This document shows positions 1 to 8,123 of a stretch of 64,000 bases of DNA, piece after piece; the first letter of the stretch is position 1; every line of letters begins with the position of its first letter. The position numbers and the translations under genes were made by a program. Source of the DNA: Azospirillum sp051124815 (GTDB taxonomy: Bacteria > Pseudomonadota > Alphaproteobacteria > Azospirillales > Azospirillaceae). The stretch is from contig NZ_CP118491.1 of NCBI RefSeq assembly GCF_051124815.1, positions 62,001-126,000 on the forward strand, written 5' to 3'. A model generated the notes under the pieces. The model worked only from the letters and a program-made list of their open reading frames with translations, was not told the origin of the DNA and searched no databases.

Positions 1-778
1 CCTGCTGGGCAGGGGTGGTGTCGATCGACAGGGTGGCCAGCGGGATGACGATGCCGCCGTCCTGGTCGATGATCTCCGTCACCCGTGCGCAGAGCCGGTC
101 GTAATCGTCCCAGTCGCACAGCGTCTGCATCAGGTACAGGTGGTAGCACAGCGCCTCGGTCTTGGCCGGCGACAGCGCCACCGCGCGGGTGTAGGCGGTC
201 TTCGCCTGACCCAGCCGCCCCAGTTCGCGCAGGGTATGGGCATAGCCCAGCATCGCCTCGGCATGGCCGGGATCGGCGACCAGCGCCCGGCGCAACGCGC
301 GTTCCGCCTCCGCCACCCGATGGGCCTCGCGCAGGGCGACGCCGAGATTGGCGGCGGCGAGCGCGTCGACGGGCCGCAGCCGCAGCGCGCGGGCGAAGTC
401 GGTCGCCGCCCCGTTGCGGTCGCCCAGCGTCAGCCGGGCGGAACCGCGGTTGACATAGGCTTCCGGCGTGGTGGGCGACAGCTGGACGCAACGGTCGTGC
501 GCCGCCAACGCCTCGGCCATGCGGCCCAGCGACTGCAGCACGGTGCCGAGATTGCCGTGGCTGTCGGCCAGATCAGGCCGCATGGCGATCGACTGGCGCA
601 GGATCTCCTCCGCCTCCTGTGGGCGGTTCTGCATCATCACCGCCACGCCCAGCAGCTGGGCGACCTCGCCCATGCCGGGGGCCGCCTGCAGGATGGCCCG
701 GCACAGCCCCTCGGCCTCCGCCATCCGGCCGGCGCGGAAATGCTCCAGCGCCAGCCGCACCGCCTCGTTCAGCGTCAT
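1..778 (-). CDS. TPR-repeat protein, probably N-terminal part of a SPINDLY/GT41-type glycosyltransferase (3' end outside window)
   Basis: The first 259 codons are visible and the gene runs off the left edge. From the ATG at 778 the protein is a row of about six TPR units (residues 1-210, repeated G-x-x-x-E-A-x-x-x-x-x-x-A-L-x-x-x-P pattern). It then enters the C-D-W-D-D-Y-D segment (residues 221-227) that in SPINDLY/O-GlcNAc-transferase-like proteins lies between the TPR array and the GT41 catalytic domain. The ATG overlaps the stop of the upstream gene in the ATGA arrangement, so the two are translationally coupled. TPRs are expected to bind a protein or glycan acceptor in the cytoplasm. The catalytic domain itself is not in the window, so the transferase call is inference; a plain TPR protein cannot be excluded. 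Confidence 0.75.
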   Translation of the reverse strand, partial: MTLNEAVRLALEHFRAGRMAEAEGLCRAILQAAPGMGEVAQLLGVAVMMQNRPQEAEEILRQSIAMRPDLADSHGNLGTVLQSLGRMAEALAAHDRCVQLSPTTPEAYVNRGSARLTLGDRNGAATDFARALRLRPVDALAAANLGVALREAHRVAEAERALRRALVADPGHAEAMLGYAHTLRELGRLGQAKTAYTRAVALSPAKTEALCYHLYLMQTLCDWDDYDRLCARVTEIIDQDGGIVIPLATLSIDTTPAQQ

Positions 779-2340
779 CGCGCGGTCCTCCCCGCGGACT
801 TTGCGGCGGACTTTGCGGCAACCTCCGCCGACACGTCCGCCGTCACCCGGGCCATCACCTCGGCCCAGTCGTTGGACCTCGCCTGACGGAACAGGCGCAT
901 GGTCGGATACCAGGGGCTGTCGAGCCGGTCGCGCATCCAGCGCCAGTCGGCGAACCATTTGAGCACCACCCAGGTCGGCTTTCCCATGGCGCCGGCAAGG
1001 TGGCAGACCGAGGTGTCGCAGGTGATGACCAGATCCAGGTTGGCCATCACCGCGGCGGTGTCGAGGAAGGCGTCCGGCCCGGCGTCGAAATCGGCACCCA
1101 GCTCCGTCACCGCCACCCGGTCGCGCAGCCGCTCCAGATGGTCCAGGCCCGACACCTTCTGCAGGCTGTAGAGCCGGACGCCGGGCAGCCGGCCCATCGC
1201 TTCGAAGCATTCCAGCGGGATCGACTTGCCGGTCTCGTTGCCGTGCCAGTTGATGCCGACGCGCAAGGCCGGGCGCCCGCCGCCCTCCAGCCGGTCCAGC
1301 CGGTCCGCCCAGCGGGCCGCCAGCTCCGGTTCGGCCCGGATATAGGGCACGCCGCCGGGGACGTTGTCCGGCGTGGTGCCCAGCCGGTGCATCAGGCTCA
1401 TCAGCGAGATGTAATAGTCGTAGGCCGGCAGCGGCTCGCCGAAGGCGAACAGGCCGTCCAGGTCGGGGGCGGTCGACAGCACCCGCTTCAGCGCCGGCTG
1501 GCATTCGTAGAGCACCCGCGCGCCCATCCGCTTCAGCACGCCGGCATAGCGGATGTACTGGAAGGAATCGCCCAGCCCCTGTTCGAAATGGACCAGCAGG
1601 GTCTTGCCCTCCAGCGGCTGGCCCTGCCACAGGACGCCCGGCATGTTGCGCTTGCGCCAGACCGGCTGTTCCAGCCGGCCCTCGTAGGCGACGGTGCCGT
1701 TGGGATAGTCGCCTGCCATCAGCAGGCAGGTGCCGAGATTCTTGCGGTATTCCGGCTTGCCGACATCGATGGCGAGCGCGCGCCGGTAGTTCAGCGCCGC
1801 ATCAGGCGGATGGCCGAGGCTGAGGCTGACCGCACCCAGGTTGTTGTAGTTGACCGCCACGTCCGGCTCGACGCTCAGCGCCAGCCGATAGACGGCGCGT
1901 GCCTTTTCCCCGTCGCCGGTGAACATGAACAGGTTGCCGAGCGTCAGCAGCGCGCCCGGATAGTCCGGCTTCAACCGCGCCAGTTCGCGGAAGGCGACCA
2001 GGGCATGGTCGAGGTTGCGCTGGTCGAGCAGGATGCCGCCCAGCGCGTTCAACGCGTCCGGATAGGCGGGGCGCAGGCGCAGCGCCTGGCGCAGCGGCTC
2101 CATCGCCTCGACCGGTCGGCCGGCGGCGCGCAGCGACAGGCCGAGGTTGCCGTGCAGGTTGGCGATGTCGGGACGCTCATCGGCCAGCCGGCGGAAGGTC
2201 TGGGCCGCCTCGTCGAAGCGGCCGGCCTGGAACAGGACGGCGCCGCCGTTGAAGGCCTCGATGAAGGCCGGTGAGAACTCGGAAATGGCAACCCCCAACG
2301 CTTCGCCCGACTGCCTGCAGCACGGATGGATCCGCCGCAT
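775..2340 (-). CDS. TPR protein with C-terminal GT9/heptosyltransferase-like domain
   Basis: A 521-residue protein. Residues 25-225 are TPR units (for example F-N-G-G-A-V-L-F-Q-A-G-R-F-D-E-A-A). Residues 240-500 resemble the family-9 heptosyltransferase fold: G-L-G-D-S-F-Q-Y-I-R near 255 matches the G-D-x-I-x-x-x-P loop region, and T-C-D-T-S-V-C-H-L-A-G-A-M-G-K-P near 453-468 matches the nucleotide-sugar site of GT9. No signal peptide or membrane segment is seen, so it should act in the cytoplasm on an unknown acceptor. The ATG at 2340 is the only convenient start, but the first 18 residues look unlike TPR sequence and the ribosome site is weak. The last codons carry a 12-bp tandem duplication giving A-A-K-S-A-A-K-S. 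It forms an operon with the TPR gene that follows. Confidence 0.8.
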   Translation of the reverse strand: MRRIHPCCRQSGEALGVAISEFSPAFIEAFNGGAVLFQAGRFDEAAQTFRRLADERPDIANLHGNLGLSLRAAGRPVEAMEPLRQALRLRPAYPDALNALGGILLDQRNLDHALVAFRELARLKPDYPGALLTLGNLFMFTGDGEKARAVYRLALSVEPDVAVNYNNLGAVSLSLGHPPDAALNYRRALAIDVGKPEYRKNLGTCLLMAGDYPNGTVAYEGRLEQPVWRKRNMPGVLWQGQPLEGKTLLVHFEQGLGDSFQYIRYAGVLKRMGARVLYECQPALKRVLSTAPDLDGLFAFGEPLPAYDYYISLMSLMHRLGTTPDNVPGGVPYIRAEPELAARWADRLDRLEGGGRPALRVGINWHGNETGKSIPLECFEAMGRLPGVRLYSLQKVSGLDHLERLRDRVAVTELGADFDAGPDAFLDTAAVMANLDLVITCDTSVCHLAGAMGKPTWVVLKWFADWRWMRDRLDSPWYPTMRLFRQARSNDWAEVMARVTADVSAEVAAKSAAKSAGRTAR

Positions 2341-2412
2341 GGAACCGCGGCTTCTTACCCCAAGAGCCCGGTTGGCGGCAATAAAGGGCTGCCCTGTTCA
2401 GTCTCCGCAGGA

Positions 2413-3237
2413 CTATTCCCGCGGCTTGCGGCCGATCGCCGCCCAGGAGATCTCGTTGACCCAGGCAAGCCGCACGTCTTCCAGCCCGGCCTGCTTCATC
2501 AACGCCTCCACCTCGTCGCGGCGCCAGTAGTTGGCGATCTTCGGCAGCATCTGGTCGAAGACGATGGAGCGCAGATGCGCGAAATCGAAGCGGCGGATCA
2601 GGCGGAAATATTCCAGCCGGTCCAACCCCAGCCGCAGGGCCAGCCACAGGATCGCGGTCGGCGGCAGGGACAGCGCATGCACCAGCCCGATCGGCAGGCG
2701 GCTGAACAGCGCCTTGCGCAGCGGGTCGGCGAAGCGGACGATCCAGCCGTTGTTCTCGCGGCCATAGACCCAGATCATCACCCGGCCACCCGGCTTCACC
2801 GCGCGCACCATGTTGGCGAGCGCCGTTTCCGGATGGGCCAGATGGTGGATGACGCCGATGGAGAAGGCGAGATCGAAGCGTTCGACCTCGTTCAGCTCAT
2901 AGGCGCTCTGGCGGCGCACCTCCATCGCCGGATGCGGCGCCAGCGTCGCGCGGGCGGAGGCCAGGCTGCGCTCGTCGATGTCGATGGCCAGCCCGCCGGC
3001 CGCACCGTAGCTCATCGGCCAGTGGCTGTTGCGCCCCATGCCGCAGCCGACGTCGACGAAGGTCAGACCGCGCCAGTCCTCCGGCGCCATGAAGGGCGTC
3101 CAGCGGCGGAACTGCTCCTGATAGATGTCCTTCAGCTCGGCATAGCGGCCCCATTCATAGCCGAAGCGGTCGGCCGACCCGCTGTGCACCGCGGACGCGG
3201 TGTCGGGGGCGGGGGAAGAGGGCGGCGCTTCGCTCAT
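2413..3237 (-). CDS. class I SAM-dependent methyltransferase
   Basis: A 274-residue soluble protein with the methyltransferase motif I V-D-V-G-C-G-M-G-R-N at residues 61-70. An acidic motif II follows (L-A-I-D-I-D near 83-88), then motif III/post-I around F-D-L-A-F-S-I-G-V-I-H-H-L. This is the Methyltransf_11/25 pattern. The H-H-L-A-H-P-E-T-A-L segment is typical of enzymes acting on small molecules or sugars. The first 20 residues are low-complexity, so a start slightly downstream is possible. It lies 72 bp upstream of the TPR-GT9 gene on the same strand and is probably cotranscribed, which suggests a sugar or glycan substrate. The exact substrate cannot be read from sequence. Confidence 0.85.
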   Translation of the reverse strand: MSEAPPSSPAPDTASAVHSGSADRFGYEWGRYAELKDIYQEQFRRWTPFMAPEDWRGLTFVDVGCGMGRNSHWPMSYGAAGGLAIDIDERSLASARATLAPHPAMEVRRQSAYELNEVERFDLAFSIGVIHHLAHPETALANMVRAVKPGGRVMIWVYGRENNGWIVRFADPLRKALFSRLPIGLVHALSLPPTAILWLALRLGLDRLEYFRLIRRFDFAHLRSIVFDQMLPKIANYWRRDEVEALMKQAGLEDVRLAWVNEISWAAIGRKPRE

Positions 3238-3420
3238 CGCGGCGGTCCGGTGTGGTGATGGGGAAGGAAGGCGCTATCGGTAGAAGCCGGAGGGCGGGCT
3301 TGTCAAGGAAGGGCAATGGGAGCAGGCCGGCGGACGGGTGCCGGACAGGCCGGTTCCTCCCGCCGCCGCGGGCGGCTACCATGCGGTCCCTTGCCTCGAG
3401 ACGAAGCGTTCCCCGTCCCC

Positions 3421-4257
3421 ATGCCCGACATGCCCCCCGACAGGTTCCTCGACAAGCCCGGCCTGCCCATCCTGTTCGTCCATATCGGCCACAAGGGCGT
3501 GCTCGACATCGCGCTGCGGCAGGCGGCGCTTGCCTCGCCCGACAGTCCGGTGATCCTGCTGACCGACGAGATCCGCGACCTGCCTTTTCCGGTGCATCAG
3601 GCCGACATCCGCCTCTACACCGGTTCCTACGGCCGTTTCGGCGCGGTGTACGAGCATCTCTCGGTGAATGGCGAGGGGTACGAGGCGATGTGCTACGGGC
3701 GCTGGTTCTTCGTGCATGAATTCGCCGTCCGCCACGGCCTCGGCCGCTTCTGCGTGTTCGACAGCGACATCATGCTCTACCGCCCGGCGGAACATTTCGC
3801 CGCACCCTTCGCCGGCCGTATCGCCGGCAACTGGAGCTGGGCCAACTGCTTCGAGGGGCCGGAGGCGCTGGGATACCTGTGCGACCGCTTCGTCGGGATC
3901 TTTGCCGACAAGCCGCGGTTGCACGCCCTGGCCGACCGCTTCCGCATCGATGGCAAGCCGCATGTCAGCGACATGCATCTGCTGATGGAGATCGCCGCCG
4001 GAGACTCCCGCTTCCTGGAGCAGGGCGGCCTGATCGACCAGGGCTTCGACCACAACATCCGCGATGGCAACCGCCGCTTCGCGATGCGCGACGGGCTGAA
4101 GGACGTCCGCTTCGGCCTTGACGGCATCCCGGTCTGCGCCCGCACCGACGGCGGCCCGCAGGTCCCCTTCACCTTCCTGCATTTCCAGGGACCGGCGAAG
4201 GAGCGGATGGGCGAGTTTGCCTGGCCGGTTGCGGGGATGGCTGCCTACGAAGGTTGA
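3421..4257 (+). CDS. putative glycosyltransferase with DxD motif
   Basis: A 278-residue soluble protein transcribed away from the methyltransferase gene. A DxD-type metal/nucleotide-sugar site, F-D-S-D-I-M-L-Y, lies at residues 113-120. It follows a long stretch of GT-A-like beta/alpha sequence (I-L-F-V-H-I-G-H-K near 17-25, V-I-L-L-T-D-E near 44-50). That architecture, and the neighbours, argue for a GT-A transferase, but I do not recognise a named family. The ATG at 3421 was chosen because the in-frame extension upstream is arginine-rich read-through without protein character. An acidic S-D-M-H motif (V-S-D-M-H-L-L) near residue 183 could be catalytic. Confidence 0.7.
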   Translation: MPDMPPDRFLDKPGLPILFVHIGHKGVLDIALRQAALASPDSPVILLTDEIRDLPFPVHQADIRLYTGSYGRFGAVYEHLSVNGEGYEAMCYGRWFFVHEFAVRHGLGRFCVFDSDIMLYRPAEHFAAPFAGRIAGNWSWANCFEGPEALGYLCDRFVGIFADKPRLHALADRFRIDGKPHVSDMHLLMEIAAGDSRFLEQGGLIDQGFDHNIRDGNRRFAMRDGLKDVRFGLDGIPVCARTDGGPQVPFTFLHFQGPAKERMGEFAWPVAGMAAYEG

Positions 4258-4274
4258 AAGGGCGGAGGCGGGCT

Positions 4275-4325
4275 TTGGCAAAAAACACGTTATGTTGACA
4301 AAAATTGCCAACTTTCCCAACATAT
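4275..4325. promoter_or_regulatory. candidate parDE promoter with nested inverted repeats (operator)
   Basis: A perfect -35 hexamer TTGACA lies at 4295-4300. A weak -10 (ACATAT, 4320-4325) lies 19 bp further on, just upstream of the antitoxin gene. Two inverted repeats are interleaved with it: TTGGCAA (4275-4281) with TTGCCAA (4305-4311), and TATGTTG (4291-4297) with CAACATA (4318-4324). Type II antitoxins with a ribbon-helix-helix N-terminus bind such palindromes to repress their own operon, so this is the likely autoregulatory site. The patch is clearly AT-richer than its surroundings. Confidence 0.6.
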
Positions 4326-4348
4326 CAGTGACACGCTGGAGAATGTCC

Positions 4349-4600
4349 ATGCCCACCATGAACGTCAGCCTTCCCGAAACCCTTGCCAGTTTCGTCGAGC
4401 GTCAGGTCGCCGGCGGCGGATATGCGTCGCAAAGCGAAGTCGTCAGGGATGCGTTGCGTCTGCTTCATCGGGAAAAGGCCGCGGAACAGGAAAAGCTGGA
4501 GATGCTTCGGCGGGCGGTCATGGTCGGTTTCGACGATTGGAGGGAGGGCCGCCTGGACGACCGGCCCATAGACGACATCCTCGACGTGATCGACCTGTGA
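4349..4600 (+). CDS. parD: ParD-family antitoxin (ribbon-helix-helix)
   Basis: An 83-residue protein beginning M-P-T-M-N-V-S-L-P-E. The short N-terminal beta strand M-N-V-S-L-P, followed by S-Q-S-E-V-V-R-D-A-L-R-L-L at residues 30-42, is the ParD/CC2985 ribbon-helix-helix DNA-binding pattern. The acidic C-terminus (R-L-D-D-R-P-I-D-D-I-L-D-V-I-D-L) is the part that wraps and neutralises the toxin in this family. GGAGA at 4338-4342 gives a 6-base spacing to the ATG at 4349 but abuts the alternative ATG at 4343, so 4349 was preferred. It is immediately followed by parE with overlapping start and stop. Confidence 0.9.
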   Translation: MPTMNVSLPETLASFVERQVAGGGYASQSEVVRDALRLLHREKAAEQEKLEMLRRAVMVGFDDWREGRLDDRPIDDILDVIDL

Positions 4601-5022
4601 GGGCGCTTGTGGCCTATCGTGTAACCGACGCGGCAAAGCAGGATTTCAGGACGGTGTTGAGGGAAACGCTGGAGCGGTTCGGAACGCACCAGCGCGAAGC
4701 CTACAAGCGCCTGATCGCGAAGGCGGTGACAATGGTCGCCGAGGATCCCGGCCGTGGTGGCTCCCGGGACCGGGGAACCGTCGTTCCGGGGCTTCGGGCC
4801 TTCCATCTCGAAACGGCAGCGGGCCGGCGGGGTGCCGCCTCCCATTTCCTGTATTATGCCGTCGAACGTCCATCGGATGGATCGACCAGGGTCGTCATCC
4901 TGCGGTTGCTGCATGAAAGCATGGAGCTGGCCCGCCATTTGGCCGACCCCCCTGATCCCGCCGCAGGTTTCGCCGCAGAGGCGGATCAGCCGCTTTCCGT
5001 TCAGCCGTCCGACCGCCGCTGA
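4597..5022 (+). CDS. parE: ParE-family toxin (RelE/ParE superfamily)
   Basis: A 141-residue protein starting at a GTG that overlaps the antitoxin stop (GTGA), the classic coupled antitoxin-toxin layout. The N-terminus V-A-Y-R-V-T-D-A-A-K-Q-D-F, the central P-G-L-R-A-F-H-L-E segment and the strand-turn-strand region S-H-F-L-Y-Y-A-V-E then V-V-I-L-R-L-L-H-E-S-M-E-L follow the ParE fold. ParE toxins poison DNA gyrase; that activity is known of the family and not shown here. The protein is about 40 residues longer than the typical ParE because of a low-complexity tail after H-L-A-D. That tail overlaps, tail to tail by 22 bp, the end of the convergent glycosyltransferase gene. Confidence 0.85.
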   Translation: MRALVAYRVTDAAKQDFRTVLRETLERFGTHQREAYKRLIAKAVTMVAEDPGRGGSRDRGTVVPGLRAFHLETAAGRRGAASHFLYYAVERPSDGSTRVVILRLLHESMELARHLADPPDPAAGFAAEADQPLSVQPSDRR

Positions 5023-6710
5023 TCGCACCAGCGCCGCCACATCAGCCGGTAGGCGGTTTCCAGGTTGCGCATGAAGCGCGCCTCGTCGCACAGCGCCGAT
5101 GCCCGTACCCGCTCGCGCATGCCCATGCGCAGCCGCATCAGGCGGGTGAGGTCGCCGGCCAGTTCCGCCGCGATGGCGGCGTAGCGGTCGGGCGTGGCGG
5201 CGACCAGCTCGGGCAGGCCGATGGCGGTCATCAGGCTGGCGCCGACGCGGGCGGCATGGCGCCCGCCCGCCAGCGTCACCAGCGGCGCCCCCATCCACAG
5301 CGTGTCGCAGGTGGTGATGGTGCCGTTGTAGGGGTGCGGGTCCAGCGCGATGTCGATGCGGTTGTAGGCGGCCAGATGCCCGGCGGCGTCCTTGATGAAG
5401 CCGACGAGGTCGAGCCGGGCCGGGTCGATGCCGGCGGCGGCGAAGCGCGCCCGCAGCCCGGCGGCGGTGCCGGAATCGGACAGCGGCCGGTCCTTCAGCA
5501 GCAGGCGGGAGTCCGGCACGCGGCGCAGTACCTCGGCCCACAGCGCCACGGTGCCGTCGGTGATCTTCGACAGCTTGTTGAAGGACCCGAAGGTGACGGC
5601 CCCGGTCGCACCGGCCGGCAGCGGCACCACCGGCGGGGCGGCAGCTGGCGGGCGGAAGCACAGGAAGGGGGCGGGCAGCCGGACCAGCGTTTCCACCGCA
5701 TGGCCGTCGGTGGGGCCGATCGGGTCGCTGACCGGATCGACGATGCGGTAATCGACCGAGGCCATGCCGGTGCCGTTGGGATAGCCCAGCCACGTCACCT
5801 GCACCGGCGCCGGGCGCAGCGCCAGCATCGGCAGCCGGTTCAGCCCGGAATGGCCGGCGAGATCGACGAGGATGTCGATGCCGTCGGCGCGGATCTGCGC
5901 CGCCAGCCCCTCGTCGTCCAGATGGCCGACATTGCGCCAGCCGTCGGCCTGCGCCCTGAAGCGGGCGGTGTAGGCGTCGGCGTGGCTGTCCGGCAGGATC
6001 GAATAGCAGACGATGTCGAACCGGCCGCGGTCGGCCGCCTCGAACAGGGGCGTCAGGAAATAGGCGCCCAGATGCTCGCGGAATTCGACCGACAGGTAAC
6101 CGATGCGCAGCCGCTTTTCCGGATCGGGACGGTTGGCGTGCGGAACGGCGGGCTTGCGGGCGCCGCCGATGCCGTCACCGAACCGCTCGTCGAAGCGCCG
6201 GTGTTCGGCCAGCAGGCGCTCGCCGGGCAGGTCGAGGTAGTTCAGGCACAGCAGCCGCTGGCTGGCGACGCGCGGGTCGTCGGACATCAGCGCCTCGGCC
6301 CGGTCGAAGACGGCGGCGGCCTCGACCGCCTCGCCGCGCATCTGGCGGACCACGCCCAGATTGAACCACAGCCCGGCGCCCTGCCGCGGCTCCAGCCGGA
6401 TCGCCCGGGTCCAGCAGCGCACGGCCTCCTCCAGCCGGTCGCCGCCGAAGGCCTCGCTGCCCAGTCCGACCCAGGGCTTGTCGTAATCCGGCCGCAGCAC
6501 CAGGGCGGTGCGCAGTGCCGCCGCGGCAGCCGCCGGGCGCTTCAGTTCGGACAGGATGACGCCCAGGTTGTTCCACAGGTCGGCGGCCGTGCCGTCCTGG
6601 GCCAGCAGGTCGCGGTAGAGGCCCACGGCCTCCTCCAGCCGCCCGGCGCCGAAGGCCTCCAGCGCGCGGCGCTTCAGCGTATCCAGGGTGGCCAGGGTAG
6701 ACGGGTCCAT
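5001..6710 (-). CDS. SPINDLY/OGT-type glycosyltransferase (TPR + GT41 domain)
   Basis: A 569-residue protein. Residues 10-165 are TPR units (W-N-N-L-G-V-I-L-S-E-L, W-F-N-L-G-V-V-R-Q-M-R-G). Residues 200-560 form the GT41 catalytic region. Signatures are L-R-I-G-Y-L-S-V-E-F-R-E-H, D-I-L-V-D-L-A-G-H-S-G-L-N-R, V-Q-V-T-W-L-G-Y-P-N-G-T-G, F-G-S-F-N-K-L-S-K-I and L-D-P-H-P-Y-N-G-T-I-T-T-C-D-T-L-W-M-G. These are the hallmark blocks of bacterial O-GlcNAc-transferase-like proteins, which move a sugar from a nucleotide sugar to protein hydroxyls in the cytoplasm. The ATG at 6710 lies 8 bp after the gmhA stop; the longer in-frame start would overlap gmhA. With gmhA upstream, protein or lipid heptosylation is a reasonable guess. 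Confidence 0.92.
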   Translation of the reverse strand: MDPSTLATLDTLKRRALEAFGAGRLEEAVGLYRDLLAQDGTAADLWNNLGVILSELKRPAAAAAALRTALVLRPDYDKPWVGLGSEAFGGDRLEEAVRCWTRAIRLEPRQGAGLWFNLGVVRQMRGEAVEAAAVFDRAEALMSDDPRVASQRLLCLNYLDLPGERLLAEHRRFDERFGDGIGGARKPAVPHANRPDPEKRLRIGYLSVEFREHLGAYFLTPLFEAADRGRFDIVCYSILPDSHADAYTARFRAQADGWRNVGHLDDEGLAAQIRADGIDILVDLAGHSGLNRLPMLALRPAPVQVTWLGYPNGTGMASVDYRIVDPVSDPIGPTDGHAVETLVRLPAPFLCFRPPAAAPPVVPLPAGATGAVTFGSFNKLSKITDGTVALWAEVLRRVPDSRLLLKDRPLSDSGTAAGLRARFAAAGIDPARLDLVGFIKDAAGHLAAYNRIDIALDPHPYNGTITTCDTLWMGAPLVTLAGGRHAARVGASLMTAIGLPELVAATPDRYAAIAAELAGDLTRLMRLRMGMRERVRASALCDEARFMRNLETAYRLMWRRWCDQRRSDG

Positions 6711-6718
6711 GGACGCGT

Positions 6719-7306
6719 TCAGGCCAGCCGGGCTTCGACCTGCTCGCACAGGTAATGGTAGAGGCAGATGTGGACCTGCTGGATCAGCGGGGTGGAGCGC
6801 GACGGCACGTCGAGCAGGATGTCGCTCAAGTCCGCCATCTTGCCGCCGCCCTCGCCGGTCATGGCGATGGTGGTCATGCCCAGCCGCCTGGCCACCTCGA
6901 AGGCGGCGATGACGTTGCGCGAGTTGCCGCTGGTGGAGATGCCCAGCAGGACGCCGCCCGGCTCGCCATAGGCCTCGGTCTGGCGGGCGAAGACGCTGTC
7001 ATAGGAGTAGTCGTTGCTCCAGGCGGTCAGGACGGCCGCGTTGGAGCTGAGGCAGATCGCCTTCAGCCCGCGGCGCTCCTTCAGGAAGCGGCCGACCAGC
7101 TCGCCGGTGATGTGCTGGGCGTCCGACGCCGAGCCGCCGTTGCCGCAGACCAGCAGCGCCTTGTTGGCGCCGAGCGCGGCCGTGACCGCCGCGACCGCCG
7201 CCTCGACCCGGGCGGGGTCCAGGCTGTCCATGGTGCGCCGCAGGACGTCGATGGCGGCGGTGAGGCAGCCGTGCAGCGAGGGGGCGGAGGTGTCCTGGGT
7301 AGCCAT
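6719..7306 (-). CDS. gmhA: phosphoheptose isomerase (SIS domain)
   Basis: A 195-residue protein of the usual GmhA length. The SIS fold is marked by L-L-V-C-G-N-G-G-S-A-S-D-A-Q-H (51-65) and G-I-S-T-S-G-N-S-R-N-V (122-132). The zinc ligands of the family are present as His65, Glu69, Gln176 and His184. GmhA converts sedoheptulose 7-phosphate to D-glycero-D-manno-heptose 7-phosphate, the first step of ADP- and GDP-heptose synthesis. It probably leads the operon with the SPINDLY gene 8 bp downstream, which implies heptose as that enzyme's sugar donor or a shared product. The ATG at 7306 has AAAGG 10 bases upstream. Confidence 0.92.
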   Translation of the reverse strand: MATQDTSAPSLHGCLTAAIDVLRRTMDSLDPARVEAAVAAVTAALGANKALLVCGNGGSASDAQHITGELVGRFLKERRGLKAICLSSNAAVLTAWSNDYSYDSVFARQTEAYGEPGGVLLGISTSGNSRNVIAAFEVARRLGMTTIAMTGEGGGKMADLSDILLDVPSRSTPLIQQVHICLYHYLCEQVEARLA

Positions 7307-7345
7307 GGGCGGAATACCTTTGCGTGACCGATGGTGCGCGGCGAC

Positions 7346-7369
7346 GGCGGAGGAGGCGGCGGAGGAGGC
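7346..7369. repeat. perfect 12-bp tandem duplication (x2)
   Basis: GGCGGAGGAGGC is repeated twice without a gap, in the leader between gmhA and the divergent gene. The G-runs could also form a quadruplex on this strand, opposite the gmhA coding direction. It is one of six perfect 12-bp doublets in the window. Confidence 0.85.
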
Positions 7370-7416
7370 GGTGGGGACGGAGAGACAAGGCACGTGTTGT
7401 ATGCAGCGGGCAGTGC

Positions 7417-7443
7417 ATCCTATGGATCGCGGGGGCCTGTCAA
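7417..7443 (-). promoter_or_regulatory. candidate promoter for gmhA-SPINDLY operon
   Basis: On the minus strand TTGACA (7438-7443) is followed after 15 bp by TAGGAT (7417-7422), about 110 bases before the gmhA start. The -35 is perfect, but the spacing is shorter than the usual 16-18, so this is a tentative call. Confidence 0.3.
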
Positions 7444-7537
7444 CTGCCAGCCGCGCAATGACGGCTTTCCCATACCGCGCGGAAAGCTTATTTTCGGCTC
7501 CGTGTCCCGGAAGCGGGGCGGATGCCAAGGGTGGCCA

Positions 7538-8089
7538 ATGACGACGCGGACGGTCCGGCTGGGCCCCCTCAGCGTGAAGATGTACTGTGCGATCGGCATG
7601 ATCGCCGTGTCCTGGGCCCAGCTCGAGGACATGGTATCGCTGTGCATCTCCCGGCTGCTCGGCGCCGATCACACCGAATTCCTGCCCATCGCCTCCAACA
7701 TGCAGGTCAAGGCCCGTTTCGACGCGCTGAAGGCCATCGCCGGCCTGCGCCTTCCCCCGGACGAGGCCAAGGCCCTGGTCGCCCGCTGCGACGAGGCGCT
7801 GGAACTGGGGCGCGAGCGCAACAAGATCCTGCACGGCTCCTGGATCCAGGGCGAGACCGACGACGTCGCGATCCGCCTGAACTACCGCGCCCACGGCCGC
7901 ATTTCGGCCGACGCCCCGGTCATCTCCGCCCGCGAGATCGCCGAGATCAGCGACCGCATCACCATGCTGACCGAAGGCTTCGCCCAGACCCTGCAGCGTC
8001 TCGGCCTGTTCGACCCCAGGAACCCGATGCGCAACCCGGCGCGCGGGGCGGTCCCCGAAGCGGCCAAGCCGCCGGAAACGGCGGACTGA
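7538..8089 (+). CDS. hypothetical protein with HEPN-like motif
   Basis: A 183-residue, largely helical soluble protein that I do not recognise by name. The central region has A-Q-L-E-D-M-V-S-L (27-35), K-A-R-F-D-A-L-K-A-I-A (58-68) and R-E-R-N-K-I-L-H-G-S-W (92-102). The last contains R-N-x-x-x-H, the signature of HEPN nuclease-like domains found in abortive-infection and toxin families. A role as a defence nuclease is possible but only inferred from this motif. The ATG at 7538 follows AAGGGTGG at good spacing; the long in-frame upstream extension is glycine-rich noise. It is a single gene transcribed divergently from gmhA. Confidence 0.65.
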   Translation: MTTRTVRLGPLSVKMYCAIGMIAVSWAQLEDMVSLCISRLLGADHTEFLPIASNMQVKARFDALKAIAGLRLPPDEAKALVARCDEALELGRERNKILHGSWIQGETDDVAIRLNYRAHGRISADAPVISAREIAEISDRITMLTEGFAQTLQRLGLFDPRNPMRNPARGAVPEAAKPPETAD

Positions 8090-8123
8090 GGCGCCGCACC
8101 TTATCTCCCTACCGCCCCACCCC

